The notes under the pieces are model-generated. The model saw only the letters and a program-made list of their open reading frames with translations. It ran no database searches and was not told where the DNA came from. From Thiomicrospira pelophila DSM 1534 (GTDB taxonomy: Bacteria > Pseudomonadota > Gammaproteobacteria > Thiomicrospirales > Thiomicrospiraceae), in assembly GCF_000711195.1 (NCBI RefSeq), contig NZ_JOMR01000001.1, positions 434,001 to 498,000 on the forward strand: a DNA stretch of 64,000 nt, read 5' to 3'. The position numbers and the translations under genes were made by a program. Shown piece after piece: positions 49,752 to 57,983 of the stretch (its first letter is position 1; each line of letters begins with the position of its first letter).

Positions 49752-50687
49752 ATGTCAATCGCATCGTTACCAGGTCTCGCGTTTGGACAAAGCGAAGCCA
49801 AGTCACCGTTAAGTATTGTGGATTTATTTAACGCTTCGCATAAAAAAAATGCAGCCGGAAATCCTAAGTCTGGCGAAGCTGACTTGCCGGTAAAGCGTCT
49901 TGATCATGCCAGTATGTCAGCCGCATCCATGCAGCGTTATCAAGGTTCATATCATTACTCTAATACCATGAGTATGCAGTTAACGACGCGTGAAGGTGAT
50001 CAAGTTACGGTAGATTTTCGCCAGCTTTATGCGCAATACCAAGAGTTTAGCCATCAGCAAGCCAGTGAAGAAGGGCCAAAAGGTGTACGTTATTTTGAAT
50101 CGCGTGAAGCGATGGAAATGACCGCGTTTGAAGAGCGTTTTGGCATCAGTGTGCAAGGTGATTTGAATGAAGAAGAACTCGGCGCTATTTTTGATGTCTT
50201 CGAGCAGGTGGATCAGCTCGCGAATAACTTTTATAACGGCGATATTGAAAAAGCGTTTGAGCAAGCAATGAATTTGCAAGTTGATTTTGGTCAAATTCAG
50301 TCTTTTAGCTTAGATATGACTCGCAGCGAAATGCGAACCGTATCTTACCAGCAAGCGGCCGTTGCTCAATATCAACAAGTGCAGAACTCAAACGATAAAC
50401 AAGGTCAGGTTGGTGTAAAAGACTTGCCACCTTATTTGCAAGGCTGGCAGTCAGCCATCGAACGCTTAGACAAGCAATTCGCGCAAGCACAAAAGATCTT
50501 TGATGAGTTATTGGCTAATACTTTGGTGCAGCGTTTTCCAGAGCAAGATAGCCGTGAAGGCTGGTTTGAGCGGGTAAAAAGTCTGCATCAAGAAATGGCA
50601 GGTTTGTTAGGGGATAATAACGCTAAATTTGAGGAAACAGAACCAAGTGAAGCTATGGGCCGCCCTGAAAAAATACAATCCGCTTAA
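49752..50687 (+). CDS. hypothetical protein upstream of yidD and a motility gene
   Basis: 311 residues, cytoplasmic, glutamine-rich, with no Cys. The N-terminus is low in order, then comes a central block ([20 protein letters not shown], then [19 protein letters not shown]) that looks like a conserved helical domain seen in uncharacterised proteobacterial proteins. I could not name the family with confidence. The C-terminal 90 residues are helical and charged. It lies upstream of yidD (overlapping) and yjfB. The link to motility is only by position. Confidence 0.6.
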   Translation: MSIASLPGLAFGQSEAKSPLSIVDLFNASHKKNAAGNPKSGEADLPVKRLDHASMSAASMQRYQGSYHYSNTMSMQLTTREGDQVTVDFRQLYAQYQEFSHQQASEEGPKGVRYFESREAMEMTAFEERFGISVQGDLNEEELGAIFDVFEQVDQLANNFYNGDIEKAFEQAMNLQVDFGQIQSFSLDMTRSEMRTVSYQQAAVAQYQQVQNSNDKQGQVGVKDLPPYLQGWQSAIERLDKQFAQAQKIFDELLANTLVQRFPEQDSREGWFERVKSLHQEMAGLLGDNNAKFEETEPSEAMGRPEKIQSA

Positions 50688-51006
50688 ATGGTTATTGATT
50701 GGGCTGGTGCGTGTTTACCAGCTCTTTATTAGCCCGCTTCTCGGACCCAGATGTCGTTTCTATCCGTCTTGTTCACATTACACGATGGAAGCCTTGCAAA
50801 AGCATGGTTTGATTTACGGTTTCTGGCTAGCAATTCGGCGCATTGGACGCTGTCACCCGGCTAATCCGGGTGGGGTTGATCCGGTGCCTGAATGTGGCTG
50901 TGGTTGGTTGGGACATCGCTGTGACGACCATCAGCTTGTAAAAGACTCGGACATGGAAAATTCGCCAGACGAGACCATTAAAAACAGCGATAAAAAGGAG
51001 AGTTAA
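50647..51006 (+). CDS. yidD: YidD membrane protein insertion efficiency factor
   Basis: Helps YidC/Sec-dependent membrane protein insertion. About 119 residues from GTG 50647. TTG 50629 would add six residues, and no ATG is available before the conserved core. [23 protein letters not shown] is the signature (amphipathic helix then Cys motif), followed by CSHYTMEAL and [18 protein letters not shown]. The C-terminal tail (from about 85) is longer than in E. coli and contains [10 protein letters not shown]. It overlaps the preceding gene by about 41 nt, away from the usual rpmH-rnpA-yidC locus. Confidence 0.88.
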   Translation: MKLWAALKKYNPLKWLLIGLVRVYQLFISPLLGPRCRFYPSCSHYTMEALQKHGLIYGFWLAIRRIGRCHPANPGGVDPVPECGCGWLGHRCDDHQLVKDSDMENSPDETIKNSDKKES

Positions 51007-51007
51007 C

Positions 51008-51223
51008 ATGGCTATACCAGAAGGCGTTACGGCTGGCGGCGTGGTTGCAGGTACGATGGCGCAAAGCCAGGTATATGCAAAGCAAGAAGCTCAGGTAACC
51101 ATGCTGAAAAAGTCCATGGATGTTCAAACGGACGCGGTAATGACGTTGTTGGAAGGGATTGCCCCAGTGCCAGCTTCAAAGTTGCCCGCTAACCTTGGAC
51201 AAAATATCAACACGACGGCTTAG
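51008..51223 (+). CDS. YjfB-like putative motility protein
   Basis: 71 residues. The start has AAGGAG just upstream, 1 nt after the yidD stop. The pattern VYAKQEAQVTMLKKSMDVQTDAVMTLLEGI fits the YjfB motility family, small proteins often near flagellar or chemotaxis genes, whose role is unsettled. The chemoreceptor at 30726 shows that the organism is chemotactic, but no flagellar structural gene is in this window. Confidence 0.7.
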   Translation: MAIPEGVTAGGVVAGTMAQSQVYAKQEAQVTMLKKSMDVQTDAVMTLLEGIAPVPASKLPANLGQNINTTA

Positions 51224-51307
51224 TCGTGGCATGAGTATGACGCTGGACTTTACATCCAGGGTCAGTTCTCATTTACCTAACGTTTCTTTAGGGCTTGGAA
51301 CACCAAG

Positions 51308-52255
51308 CTAGTTAATCAGTCCCATTAAGTTTGGGTCATCAATGTAACCGCCCTCAACCCCTTTCGTGACCACCGCGACCGCATCATGCGGATGCAAGCT
51401 TTCTAAATGATTCACTCGTAACCAATAATCACTAACCTGTGTCTGTTCGTTCATGGTTGCTTGTAAGCGTCTAGCCGCATCCTCGCAGAACATTAAATTA
51501 CTGGCATTTAAGCGTGCAAACTCTTGCTCATCTTCGCGTTTTACGGCGGCTTGTACCGGGGTTTTTAAACTGTTTTCAATTACGTTAATCCAGGTTGAAA
51601 AGTCGAACTCGGTCATGCTGGAAATATTGGCTTTGATCTGGGCGTAAGAGCGCTGGCTGTGTGGGGTGGCACAAATGCCTTCCGGTGTACCCAGCCAATC
51701 CAACACTTGTTGATAGTCTAAGTTTTCACCTTGTTTAAACTTCTCTTCAAACGCTTGCTGAATTAGTTGGCGCGACAAAGCCGCCGAGCAAGGGCAGGTT
51801 GAGGAGTAAGGCACTTCGATTGTGACTTCACAAGTATATTTACCCTGCTTCAGTTCGCCGCGGAAAGTAGCCGGGTAGTGTTTCCAGCCTGAGTTGTCAC
51901 TCATTAATGAGGCGCGGCGTTCATAGTAGTCAAATCGGAATTCAACAAACGCGTGATCACTTAAACCTTGGTGCGACTCAATAAACTTGCTCAAAATATC
52001 TTGTATGCGCGCAGGCGATAAGGTGTGTTGAACCGCCATTTGATCGAGCAGCAGGTACAGCCGAGACATGTGGATGCCTTTGCTCTGAGGGTCTATCAAG
52101 TTGACATAAGCTTGGGTACGAGACGATAACCGAATGGCTTCGTGTTTGGATTGAACCAGAACGGGCAGTTCTATGCCGCTCATTCCGACCCAATTGAGTT
52201 TACCTTGTGGGCCCTGGTGGGGTTGGCACGCGATATCGGGCATGTGCTTGGTCAT
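51308..52255 (-). CDS. folE2: GTP cyclohydrolase FolE2
   Basis: GTP to dihydroneopterin triphosphate, first step of folate synthesis, by the enzyme family that does not strictly need zinc. 315 residues. IELPVLVQ opens the fold, YSSTCPCSAALSRQL near 154 contains the active-site Cys, and GICATPHSQRSYA and LRVNHLESLHPHDAVAVV are conserved. In other bacteria folE2 is often Zur-controlled and next to a COG0523 GTPase, as here. I found no convincing Zur operator in the 92-nt gap upstream. The start has AAGGA upstream. Confidence 0.94.
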   Translation of the reverse strand: MTKHMPDIACQPHQGPQGKLNWVGMSGIELPVLVQSKHEAIRLSSRTQAYVNLIDPQSKGIHMSRLYLLLDQMAVQHTLSPARIQDILSKFIESHQGLSDHAFVEFRFDYYERRASLMSDNSGWKHYPATFRGELKQGKYTCEVTIEVPYSSTCPCSAALSRQLIQQAFEEKFKQGENLDYQQVLDWLGTPEGICATPHSQRSYAQIKANISSMTEFDFSTWINVIENSLKTPVQAAVKREDEQEFARLNASNLMFCEDAARRLQATMNEQTQVSDYWLRVNHLESLHPHDAVAVVTKGVEGGYIDDPNLMGLIN

Positions 52256-52347
52256 GCAATTTCCTTCTGTAGCCTAACTGCGAGATAGAATTCTATGCAA
52301 CGCGCGTTATTGATTTTAATGGATCGGTGATAATAACAAGATTTAGC

Positions 52348-53367
52348 TTATAGGTCACGAACTTGTATTAGATTTGTCAGACTTTTTTCTAATGCTTGGA
52401 AGCTTGGTTTAGGATCGACTTCATAATCAAACAACAACTCCAACCGACTGTCGGCACGCCAAGCTTGCTCTTCAAGGCTAAGGTGGCCGACTACCCAGTT
52501 AAGTTGTTGCCACTGCTTGCCCATTCTTATCAAACCCTTGGCTCTAACCAGGCCTGGTGGTGGCGTGTCGAACCATTGTTTTACGGCTGGGCGCATAAAT
52601 AAGACCGAGGGAGCGAAAACCCAGCCGATACTACTAACTGGGCCAACTTGAATTTGAGCACGCATCACTTCAGGCAACTGGCTGTCAGTTTGGATTGATT
52701 GACTGACTGTGGCTTGATGAACAGGTGCTTCTAATAAACTAAAACTAGGCCTGGTGGGTGTTTGGTCTAACCAGTTAAGATCAATTTTGGCTTGCTGAGT
52801 CGGAATAATCGCCGCTTTTGTCGGACGCAGGCTTTTAAGAAAGGTTTCGGATTGCTCAAGTTGTTGGGTCGAAACTAAATCAGTCTTATTCAGTACTAGG
52901 TAGTCGGCTAAGCTAATTTGGTCGCGTAAAACTGCTGATTTTTGATAACGATCTAAATCAAAATTCGCCAGGTTGATGATACAAAAGCTATTTTGTAATT
53001 TAAAGTTTTGAGCTGATGGATGACCTTGTAACAGGTCAATGATTTGAGCAGGATGGCCCAAGCCGGTAGGTTCAATAATCAGACGGTCCAATGATTCATG
53101 TTGACTGACTTTGTTAAGAGCTTGCGCGAGATTGGCTTGTGCGCTGCAGCAGATGCAGCCGCCGTTAACTTCAAAAAGGGGCGTGTCTTGTGCGCTTAAA
53201 ACGGCGCCATCAATACCGATGTCACCAAATTCGTTAATGATCAAGGCCCAGCGTTCTTGTGGGGGTTTGTGTGCGAGCAGGTGCCTGATCAGGCTGGTTT
53301 TACCGCTGCCCAATAACCCCGTCACAAGGGTGACGGGAGTGGGTTTATTCGAACAGGTCTTGACCAT
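52348..53367 (-). CDS. COG0523/CobW-family GTPase, putative metal chaperone
   Basis: About 339 residues. G1 loop GLLGSGKTS at 17-25, metal-binding GGCICC at 69-74 (CxCC), a G3-like EPTGLGHP near 105, and NKTDL near 164. The C-terminal CobW_C domain is short. Such proteins deliver zinc (or cobalt for CobW itself). Linkage to folE2 argues for zinc homeostasis. The start is uncertain: ATG 53367 overlaps the upstream mqo-like gene by 23 nt, and ATG 53379 is the alternative. Codons at 52547 (exact, PGLV) and 52743 (one mismatch) hold the palindrome. Confidence 0.85.
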   Translation of the reverse strand: MVKTCSNKPTPVTLVTGLLGSGKTSLIRHLLAHKPPQERWALIINEFGDIGIDGAVLSAQDTPLFEVNGGCICCSAQANLAQALNKVSQHESLDRLIIEPTGLGHPAQIIDLLQGHPSAQNFKLQNSFCIINLANFDLDRYQKSAVLRDQISLADYLVLNKTDLVSTQQLEQSETFLKSLRPTKAAIIPTQQAKIDLNWLDQTPTRPSFSLLEAPVHQATVSQSIQTDSQLPEVMRAQIQVGPVSSIGWVFAPSVLFMRPAVKQWFDTPPPGLVRAKGLIRMGKQWQQLNWVVGHLSLEEQAWRADSRLELLFDYEVDPKPSFQALEKSLTNLIQVRDL

Positions 53368-54691
53368 CGAGTAAGTCATCAACCAGTTGCTTGCGGTGCA
53401 ACTCAATGCCTAAAGATTCACACACAATGCGAGCATCGCGGTAGGCATTGTATAAACAGGTGGTCGCACCGGGAGAGGGGGTCATGTTGAAAATTAAATT
53501 TTCGCCCTCTGGCACAATGCTGGCTTCGCCCAGTTTTAATTCGCCGGTGACCTTATCAATGACTTGCGGGCGTAAACCGCCGACCCCTTTTGCAAAGCTT
53601 AGGTCTTTTAGCTTTAAGCCTGGAATAATTTTACGTGCATCTTTTAAAAATAGTTTTTGACGAATGCCCGGAATTTCAAATGCGATATTGCGGAAAATGT
53701 AATTACGGATCACGCTGTCTTTCATTAAGTCCCAAAATACTTTCAGCACTTTAAAGTCGAGCTTTAAACTTTTCCAGAAATCCCAATAGGTGCCGCCAGT
53801 GTAACGCTCTAGTTTTGGTAGCATTAAAGCCGTTGGGCCTAAACGGGTTTTATTAGGTTCGATCAAGTCAGGGTCGCCATGTAACGCGGCAAAGGGTAAC
53901 TTGTCGTTTTGAATGGTATAAACCTTACCGTTTAACATTTTCGGTACGTAATAAAAGCTACCCGCCATCGGCAGAATCGACATTTTTAAACCGTGCCCAA
54001 GCTGGTTGGCGAGCAATAAACTATGCGCACCGGCCGACACCACCACAAAACGTGACATAAAAGTGCCCTGGGCTGTCGTGATTTCGTAGTGATCTTCAAA
54101 CTTTTTAATGCGTTTGACTTCGGTGCTTAAATTGATCGAAATGTCACTGGCGTATTTGCGCGCGGAACTAATAAAAGAACGCGACAAATTGCCATAATTA
54201 ACCGCACTGTATTCATCCGTACAGCCCGAGGCCAGAATTTTTTCGGCACGAGGCTGACCATCTACCAAGGCCACGGCCGGTTCAACTTCGGCAATTTTAT
54301 CGGCATTCCAAAGCTGCATATAAGGGAAGGTTTCAGCAAATTCGTGGTGACGTTTTTCCAGCGCCTCACACTCTTGCTCACCTACCGCTAGGATCATTTT
54401 AGGAAACTTGAAAATGAAGTTGTTTTTTTCGACTTGATCAGCGTAACGCACCAGCATATTGGCTTGGCGTTTTACTTGGCCGGCTTTGGCTAAAGAATAA
54501 TTGGTCTCGATGTCACCGCAATGCAGAGTCTGACTATTGCTGCGCGCGTTTGAGTTAAGCGGTGCAAGGGTGCCATATTTTTCGAGTACAGCAATGGATT
54601 TTACGCCGCTGTATTTTGCTAAGGTATAGGTCAAAGCGCAGCCAGAAATACCACCGCCGACAATGACAACATCAAAAACCCGTTTCTTCAT
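53345..54691 (-). CDS. malate:quinone oxidoreductase-like FAD enzyme
   Basis: 448 residues. The FAD-binding VIVGGGISGCALTY is at 9-22. The block NSNARSNSQTLHCGDIETNY near 46, CTDEYSAVNYGNLSRSF near 158 and the late GATTCLYNAYRDARIV pattern fit the MQO family, which oxidises malate to oxaloacetate and passes electrons to quinone at the inner membrane. Reports on Thiomicrospira crunogena mention MQO in place of malate dehydrogenase, which would suit this organism. A related 2-hydroxy-acid oxidase cannot be excluded. COG0523 GTPase and folE2 follow on the same strand. Confidence 0.75.
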   Translation of the reverse strand: MKKRVFDVVIVGGGISGCALTYTLAKYSGVKSIAVLEKYGTLAPLNSNARSNSQTLHCGDIETNYSLAKAGQVKRQANMLVRYADQVEKNNFIFKFPKMILAVGEQECEALEKRHHEFAETFPYMQLWNADKIAEVEPAVALVDGQPRAEKILASGCTDEYSAVNYGNLSRSFISSARKYASDISINLSTEVKRIKKFEDHYEITTAQGTFMSRFVVVSAGAHSLLLANQLGHGLKMSILPMAGSFYYVPKMLNGKVYTIQNDKLPFAALHGDPDLIEPNKTRLGPTALMLPKLERYTGGTYWDFWKSLKLDFKVLKVFWDLMKDSVIRNYIFRNIAFEIPGIRQKLFLKDARKIIPGLKLKDLSFAKGVGGLRPQVIDKVTGELKLGEASIVPEGENLIFNMTPSPGATTCLYNAYRDARIVCESLGIELHRKQLVDDLLDGQDLFE

Positions 54692-54752
54692 GATAGATAA
54701 AACTCTTGGGACGAATCGAACCAGCCATTATAAAGGAAACCTTAGCTTTTGG

Positions 54753-54782
54753 ATAACTAATTTGTATCGGGGTATAAATTAG
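54753..54782. promoter_or_regulatory. inverted repeat in the mqo/permease divergent spacer
   Basis: Nine-base arms AACTAATTT (54753-54761) and AAATTAGTT (54774-54782) with a 12-bp spacer, about 60 bp upstream of the mqo-like start. Its form suits a dimeric repressor site, but no regulator is identified. Confidence 0.4.
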
Positions 54783-54871
54783 TTGTAAAGGATGATTTGT
54801 TCATAATGCTCGAATTTACAAGGGGCATATGGTTGAAAAATATATCTGGGGATGAAAATATAATTGTATTA

Positions 54872-54887
54872 ATCTGATTATTCAGAT
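54872..54887. promoter_or_regulatory. near-perfect palindrome upstream of the permease gene
   Basis: ATCTGATTATTCAGAT is a 16-bp palindrome with one imperfect central pair, ending 32 bp before the permease ATG. A wider pair, TATATCTG (54841) and CAGATATA (54883), brackets it. Metalloregulators such as ArsR/SmtB bind sites of this kind. Which protein binds here is not known. Confidence 0.4.
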
Positions 54888-54919
54888 ATATTGTTTTCAA
54901 GTTAAGAATGGAGAGCCGC

Positions 54920-55879
54920 ATGTTTAGAGCGCTGGGGGATTTAGTAGCCTATGAATGGCTGGGTTTGTCAGCTGATGATCAGCTGGGTCAAGCGGTGCAG
55001 TTTTTTGTCATGGATGTGGTGCAAATCTTTGTACTGCTGGGCGTGGTGATTTATTTGATGGGCTTGTTGCGCACCTTGGTTTCGTCAGAAAGAGTGCGCG
55101 AATATGTGCAAGGCAAACCCAAATGGATGGCGCGTTCGTTAGCCATCATTTTAGGTGCGTTGACGCCGTTCTGCTCTTGCTCTTCTGTCCCTTTGTTTAT
55201 CGGGTTTGTTGAAGCGGGTGTGCCGCTGGGGGTGACCTATTCATTTTTAATTGCCAGCCCAATGATTAACGAAATTGCGCTGGTGATGTTAATCAGCTTA
55301 CTGGGTTGGGAAGTCGCGCTGTTATATTTGTTAGCAGGCCTGGTGGTGGCTTATGTGGGCGGCGTATTAATGGAGAAACTCAAGCCAGAACGCTGGGTTG
55401 AAGACTATGTCTGGAAAATTCAGATGGGTGAGGTGGCAGGCTATGTACCCGATAATTCGCTGCGCGGTCGACATCAGAATGCGGTGGCCGAAGTCAAAGA
55501 AATCTTCCGTCGTATATGGAAATGGGTGTTGGTGGGTATCGCGCTGGGGGCGCTATTCCATGGTTATGTACCACAGCAATGGGTTGAAACTTATTTAGCG
55601 GGCGACCAGGCCTGGTGGTCGGTTCCCGCCGCCGTATTGTTAGGCATTCCTTTGTACTCCAATGCGGTAGGGGTGATTCCGCTGATCGAAGCCATGTTGG
55701 GCAAAGGCGTTCCGATTGGTACGGCTTTGGCCTTAATGATGAGTATTGCGGCCTTGTCCTTGCCGGAATTAATCATTTTACGAAAAGTCGTGAAATGGCC
55801 AGCATTGATTTGGTTTGCCGGGATTCTGGCGGTGGCGTTTATGTTGGTGGGTTGGTTGTTTAATTTTATTTTTGTTTAA
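54920..55879 (+). CDS. ArsP/DUF318-type permease
   Basis: Polytopic inner-membrane permease of the PF03773 family, some members of which export organoarsenicals. 319 residues from ATG 54920 (GGAG six bases upstream). About eight hydrophobic helices. The signature GALTPFCSCSSVPLFIGF near 79 has Cys85 and Cys87, and it recurs in the second half as LLGIPLYSNAVGVIPLIEAML, without cysteines. FLIASPMINEIALV is conserved. It is followed 29 nt later by the cysteine-rich fusion gene. Substrate is unproven: a thiol-reactive metal(loid) is the best inference. Exact palindrome at 55605-55616 (QAW), near copy at 55333. Confidence 0.88.
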   Translation: MFRALGDLVAYEWLGLSADDQLGQAVQFFVMDVVQIFVLLGVVIYLMGLLRTLVSSERVREYVQGKPKWMARSLAIILGALTPFCSCSSVPLFIGFVEAGVPLGVTYSFLIASPMINEIALVMLISLLGWEVALLYLLAGLVVAYVGGVLMEKLKPERWVEDYVWKIQMGEVAGYVPDNSLRGRHQNAVAEVKEIFRRIWKWVLVGIALGALFHGYVPQQWVETYLAGDQAWWSVPAAVLLGIPLYSNAVGVIPLIEAMLGKGVPIGTALALMMSIAALSLPELIILRKVVKWPALIWFAGILAVAFMLVGWLFNFIFV

Positions 55880-55908
55880 ACTTATTTAAAGATTATTAGG
55901 GGAAAGAA

Positions 55909-56526
55909 ATGAAAGGAAATAAAGTTGTACGTTTAATGGCCATTATGGTGTTGCTGCCGATGATTGTTGCGCATCTTTTGGGGCAAGTCGATATGCTGTC
56001 ACCGAGCTGGTTATGGGTTACGGCTTTTGCCGGACTGATGGGTTTGCAAGCCACCTACACCGGATTTTGTCCGGGCGCATTGATCGCCAAATTTTCAAAA
56101 GACGGTCAGTGTTGCGAAGGTGGAAGCTGCAGCAGCTCGCAACCGTCAAATGAAAAATCGGTCTCAAGTTCGTGTTGCGGTGACTCAGCCCAACCTGCTA
56201 AGTCGAGTTGCTGTGGAGATGATCCAAAAACCGAATCCAAATGTTGCGGTGGGGATACTGACTGTTGTTCTGACGAAGTGGAAAAAGCGGAGCAATATCA
56301 AATCAAAGTGTTAGGTACTGGCTGCGCCAATTGCAAAAACACCTATCAACAGATCGAAAAAGTCTGTCAAAAACTAGGCGTGAATGCCGAATTGAAAAAA
56401 GTCGAAGACATCGCCGAAATCGCCAAATACGGTGTTATGACGACACCATCTGTGGTTATTAATGAAAAAATCGTGCACTCAGGTGGCGTGCCTACGGCCA
56501 AAATGGTCGAGGCTTGGTTTAAATAA
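55909..56526 (+). CDS. DUF2892-like membrane domain / cysteine-rich linker / thioredoxin-like fusion
   Basis: 205 residues in three parts. Residues 1-60: two hydrophobic helices ending GLQATYTGFCPGALI, the pattern of DUF2892/YgaP membrane domains. Residues 65-122: a hydrophilic linker with 11 Cys, mainly CC pairs (QCCEGGSC, SSCCGD twice, KCCGGDTDCC), a likely soft-metal or persulfide-binding region. Residues 129-205: a thioredoxin-like domain of the small 'redox-active disulfide' type with GCANC (Cys139, Cys142) and the TTPSVVINEK cis-Pro loop. Same operon as the permease. It may hand bound metal, arsenic or sulfane sulfur to it. The fusion is unusual in my experience. Confidence 0.82.
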   Translation: MKGNKVVRLMAIMVLLPMIVAHLLGQVDMLSPSWLWVTAFAGLMGLQATYTGFCPGALIAKFSKDGQCCEGGSCSSSQPSNEKSVSSSCCGDSAQPAKSSCCGDDPKTESKCCGGDTDCCSDEVEKAEQYQIKVLGTGCANCKNTYQQIEKVCQKLGVNAELKKVEDIAEIAKYGVMTTPSVVINEKIVHSGGVPTAKMVEAWFK

Positions 56527-56557
56527 TAGCTTCGAGAACGGCTGTGTTAAAACAGAT

Positions 56558-56592
56558 AAAAACGCTCAAATTTTCGGGTTTGGGCGTTTTTT
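56558..56592 (+). terminator. terminator of the permease operon
   Basis: The arms AACGCTCAAA and TTTGGGCGTT (one G-T pair) flank a short loop, followed by TTTTTTG. It lies about 35 nt after the fusion-gene stop. An exact palindrome copy follows at 56599-56610, between the convergent genes. Confidence 0.85.
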
Positions 56593-56621
56593 GTTTGTAC
56601 CAGGCCTGGTGCTTTGGCCGC

Positions 56622-57983
56622 TTAGGGTTTATGGCGACTGAGTTTACGGTGCAGGGTTGAGGCATCAATGCCCAAGTCGCGGGCGGCTTGGGATTTATTG
56701 CCACTGCAGCGTTGCAGCGTGAACTCAATCCAGCGTTTTTCCAGCTCGTCTAAGCTGGTGTTTTCTTTAACCACCAGGCCTGGTGCTAGTTGGATGTCGC
56801 AAGGCGAAGGGCGCAACTCCTGTGGGATGTTATTCAGTTCAATGGCTTCGCCCTGTGCTAACACCACCGCACGTTGAATAATGTTTTCGAGTTCGCGGAT
56901 ATTGCCCGGCCAATCGTAATCTTGCAGTTGCTGCAAAACTTCATCACTAATATAGCGCACGTTTTTATTGAAGCGTTTGCTGAACTGGGCAACAAAACGT
57001 TCGGCCAGAGCTTGAATGTCTTCGGGGCGTTCACGTAGCGGCGGTAAATGCACCGGGAATACATTGATTCGATAATACAAATCTTGACGGAACTGATTTT
57101 TTTGTACCAGCTCATGTAACGATTGATTGCTAGCGAAAATTAGCCGTACATTGACTTGAGTGGTGCTTTGGCCGCCAACTCGCATCAGGGTTTGGTTTTG
57201 CAAAAAGTGCAGCAACTTGGCTTGCACATCGGTACTCATGCTGTTGATTTCATCTAACAATAGCGTGCCGCCATCGGCCAATTCCAGCAGCCCAAGTTTG
57301 CGCGCATTAGCACCGGTAAACGCGCCTTTCTCGTGACCGAACAGTTCGGATTCGATTAGATTTTCAGGTACCGCTGCACAGTTGATTTCCAAATAACCTT
57401 CTTTAGAGCGTTCACTTTGTTGGTGAATAAATCGAGCCAATACACCTTTACCAACCCCGGTTTCGCCTTCAATTAAAACCGGCACATCCATTTGGCAAAC
57501 CTGTTCAACCAGCCGATACACACTTTTAATCGCGGGACTTTGACAGATGGGCGTTAATTGAACCTGATCTACTTGCGATAAGCGGGTTTGCAGTTTCAAC
57601 ATGGTTTTACGATGGTTAAGTTGTTGAAATACTCGAGTCAATAAAGCCGACATTTGGGCAACATCAAAGGGTTTAGTGATTAAATCATACAACCCGTGTT
57701 TAAAGCCTTGCACCGCATCTTCAACCGTTGCGTAGCCAGTAATTAGCACCACCTGAGTATCCATGCTGGCGTGTTTGGTTGCGGTTAAAATATCTAACCC
57801 TTCGCCGTCAGGCAAGCGCAAATCGGTTAAAACAACCGCTGGGGGTGTTTGGTGGATAAAGCGTTTGGCGGGGACAGCTTGATTGAACACCTCGGTCTGA
57901 AACCCCGCGTTCTCGGCCAGTTCTGCTAAGAGTTGGGACATGTCTTGATCGTCTTCGACAATCACTAAAAGGGGTTTATTCAT
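56622..57983 (-). CDS. sigma-54-dependent response regulator (NtrC family)
   Basis: 453 residues. Receiver domain 1-120 with phospho-acceptor Asp54 and acidic pair EDD near 10. AAA+ domain about 145-380 with GETGVGKG (Walker A), the sigma-54-contacting GAFTGA, and DEINSM (Walker B, with Asn for the more usual Ser/Met variant). A Fis-type helix-turn-helix ends the protein (GNKSQAARDLGIDASTLHRK). It activates sigma-54 promoters on phosphorylation by the kinase gene, which overlaps by 8 nt upstream. Target genes unknown. An exact palindrome at 56773-56784 encodes PGLV. Confidence 0.95.
   Translation of the reverse strand: MNKPLLVIVEDDQDMSQLLAELAENAGFQTEVFNQAVPAKRFIHQTPPAVVLTDLRLPDGEGLDILTATKHASMDTQVVLITGYATVEDAVQGFKHGLYDLITKPFDVAQMSALLTRVFQQLNHRKTMLKLQTRLSQVDQVQLTPICQSPAIKSVYRLVEQVCQMDVPVLIEGETGVGKGVLARFIHQQSERSKEGYLEINCAAVPENLIESELFGHEKGAFTGANARKLGLLELADGGTLLLDEINSMSTDVQAKLLHFLQNQTLMRVGGQSTTQVNVRLIFASNQSLHELVQKNQFRQDLYYRINVFPVHLPPLRERPEDIQALAERFVAQFSKRFNKNVRYISDEVLQQLQDYDWPGNIRELENIIQRAVVLAQGEAIELNNIPQELRPSPCDIQLAPGLVVKENTSLDELEKRWIEFTLQRCSGNKSQAARDLGIDASTLHRKLSRHKP

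Noticed and set aside
52256-52347. Possible Zur operator between the GTPase and folE2
   Set aside because: GTTATT/AATAAC arms are present but 20 bp apart, unlike the compact Zur dyad.
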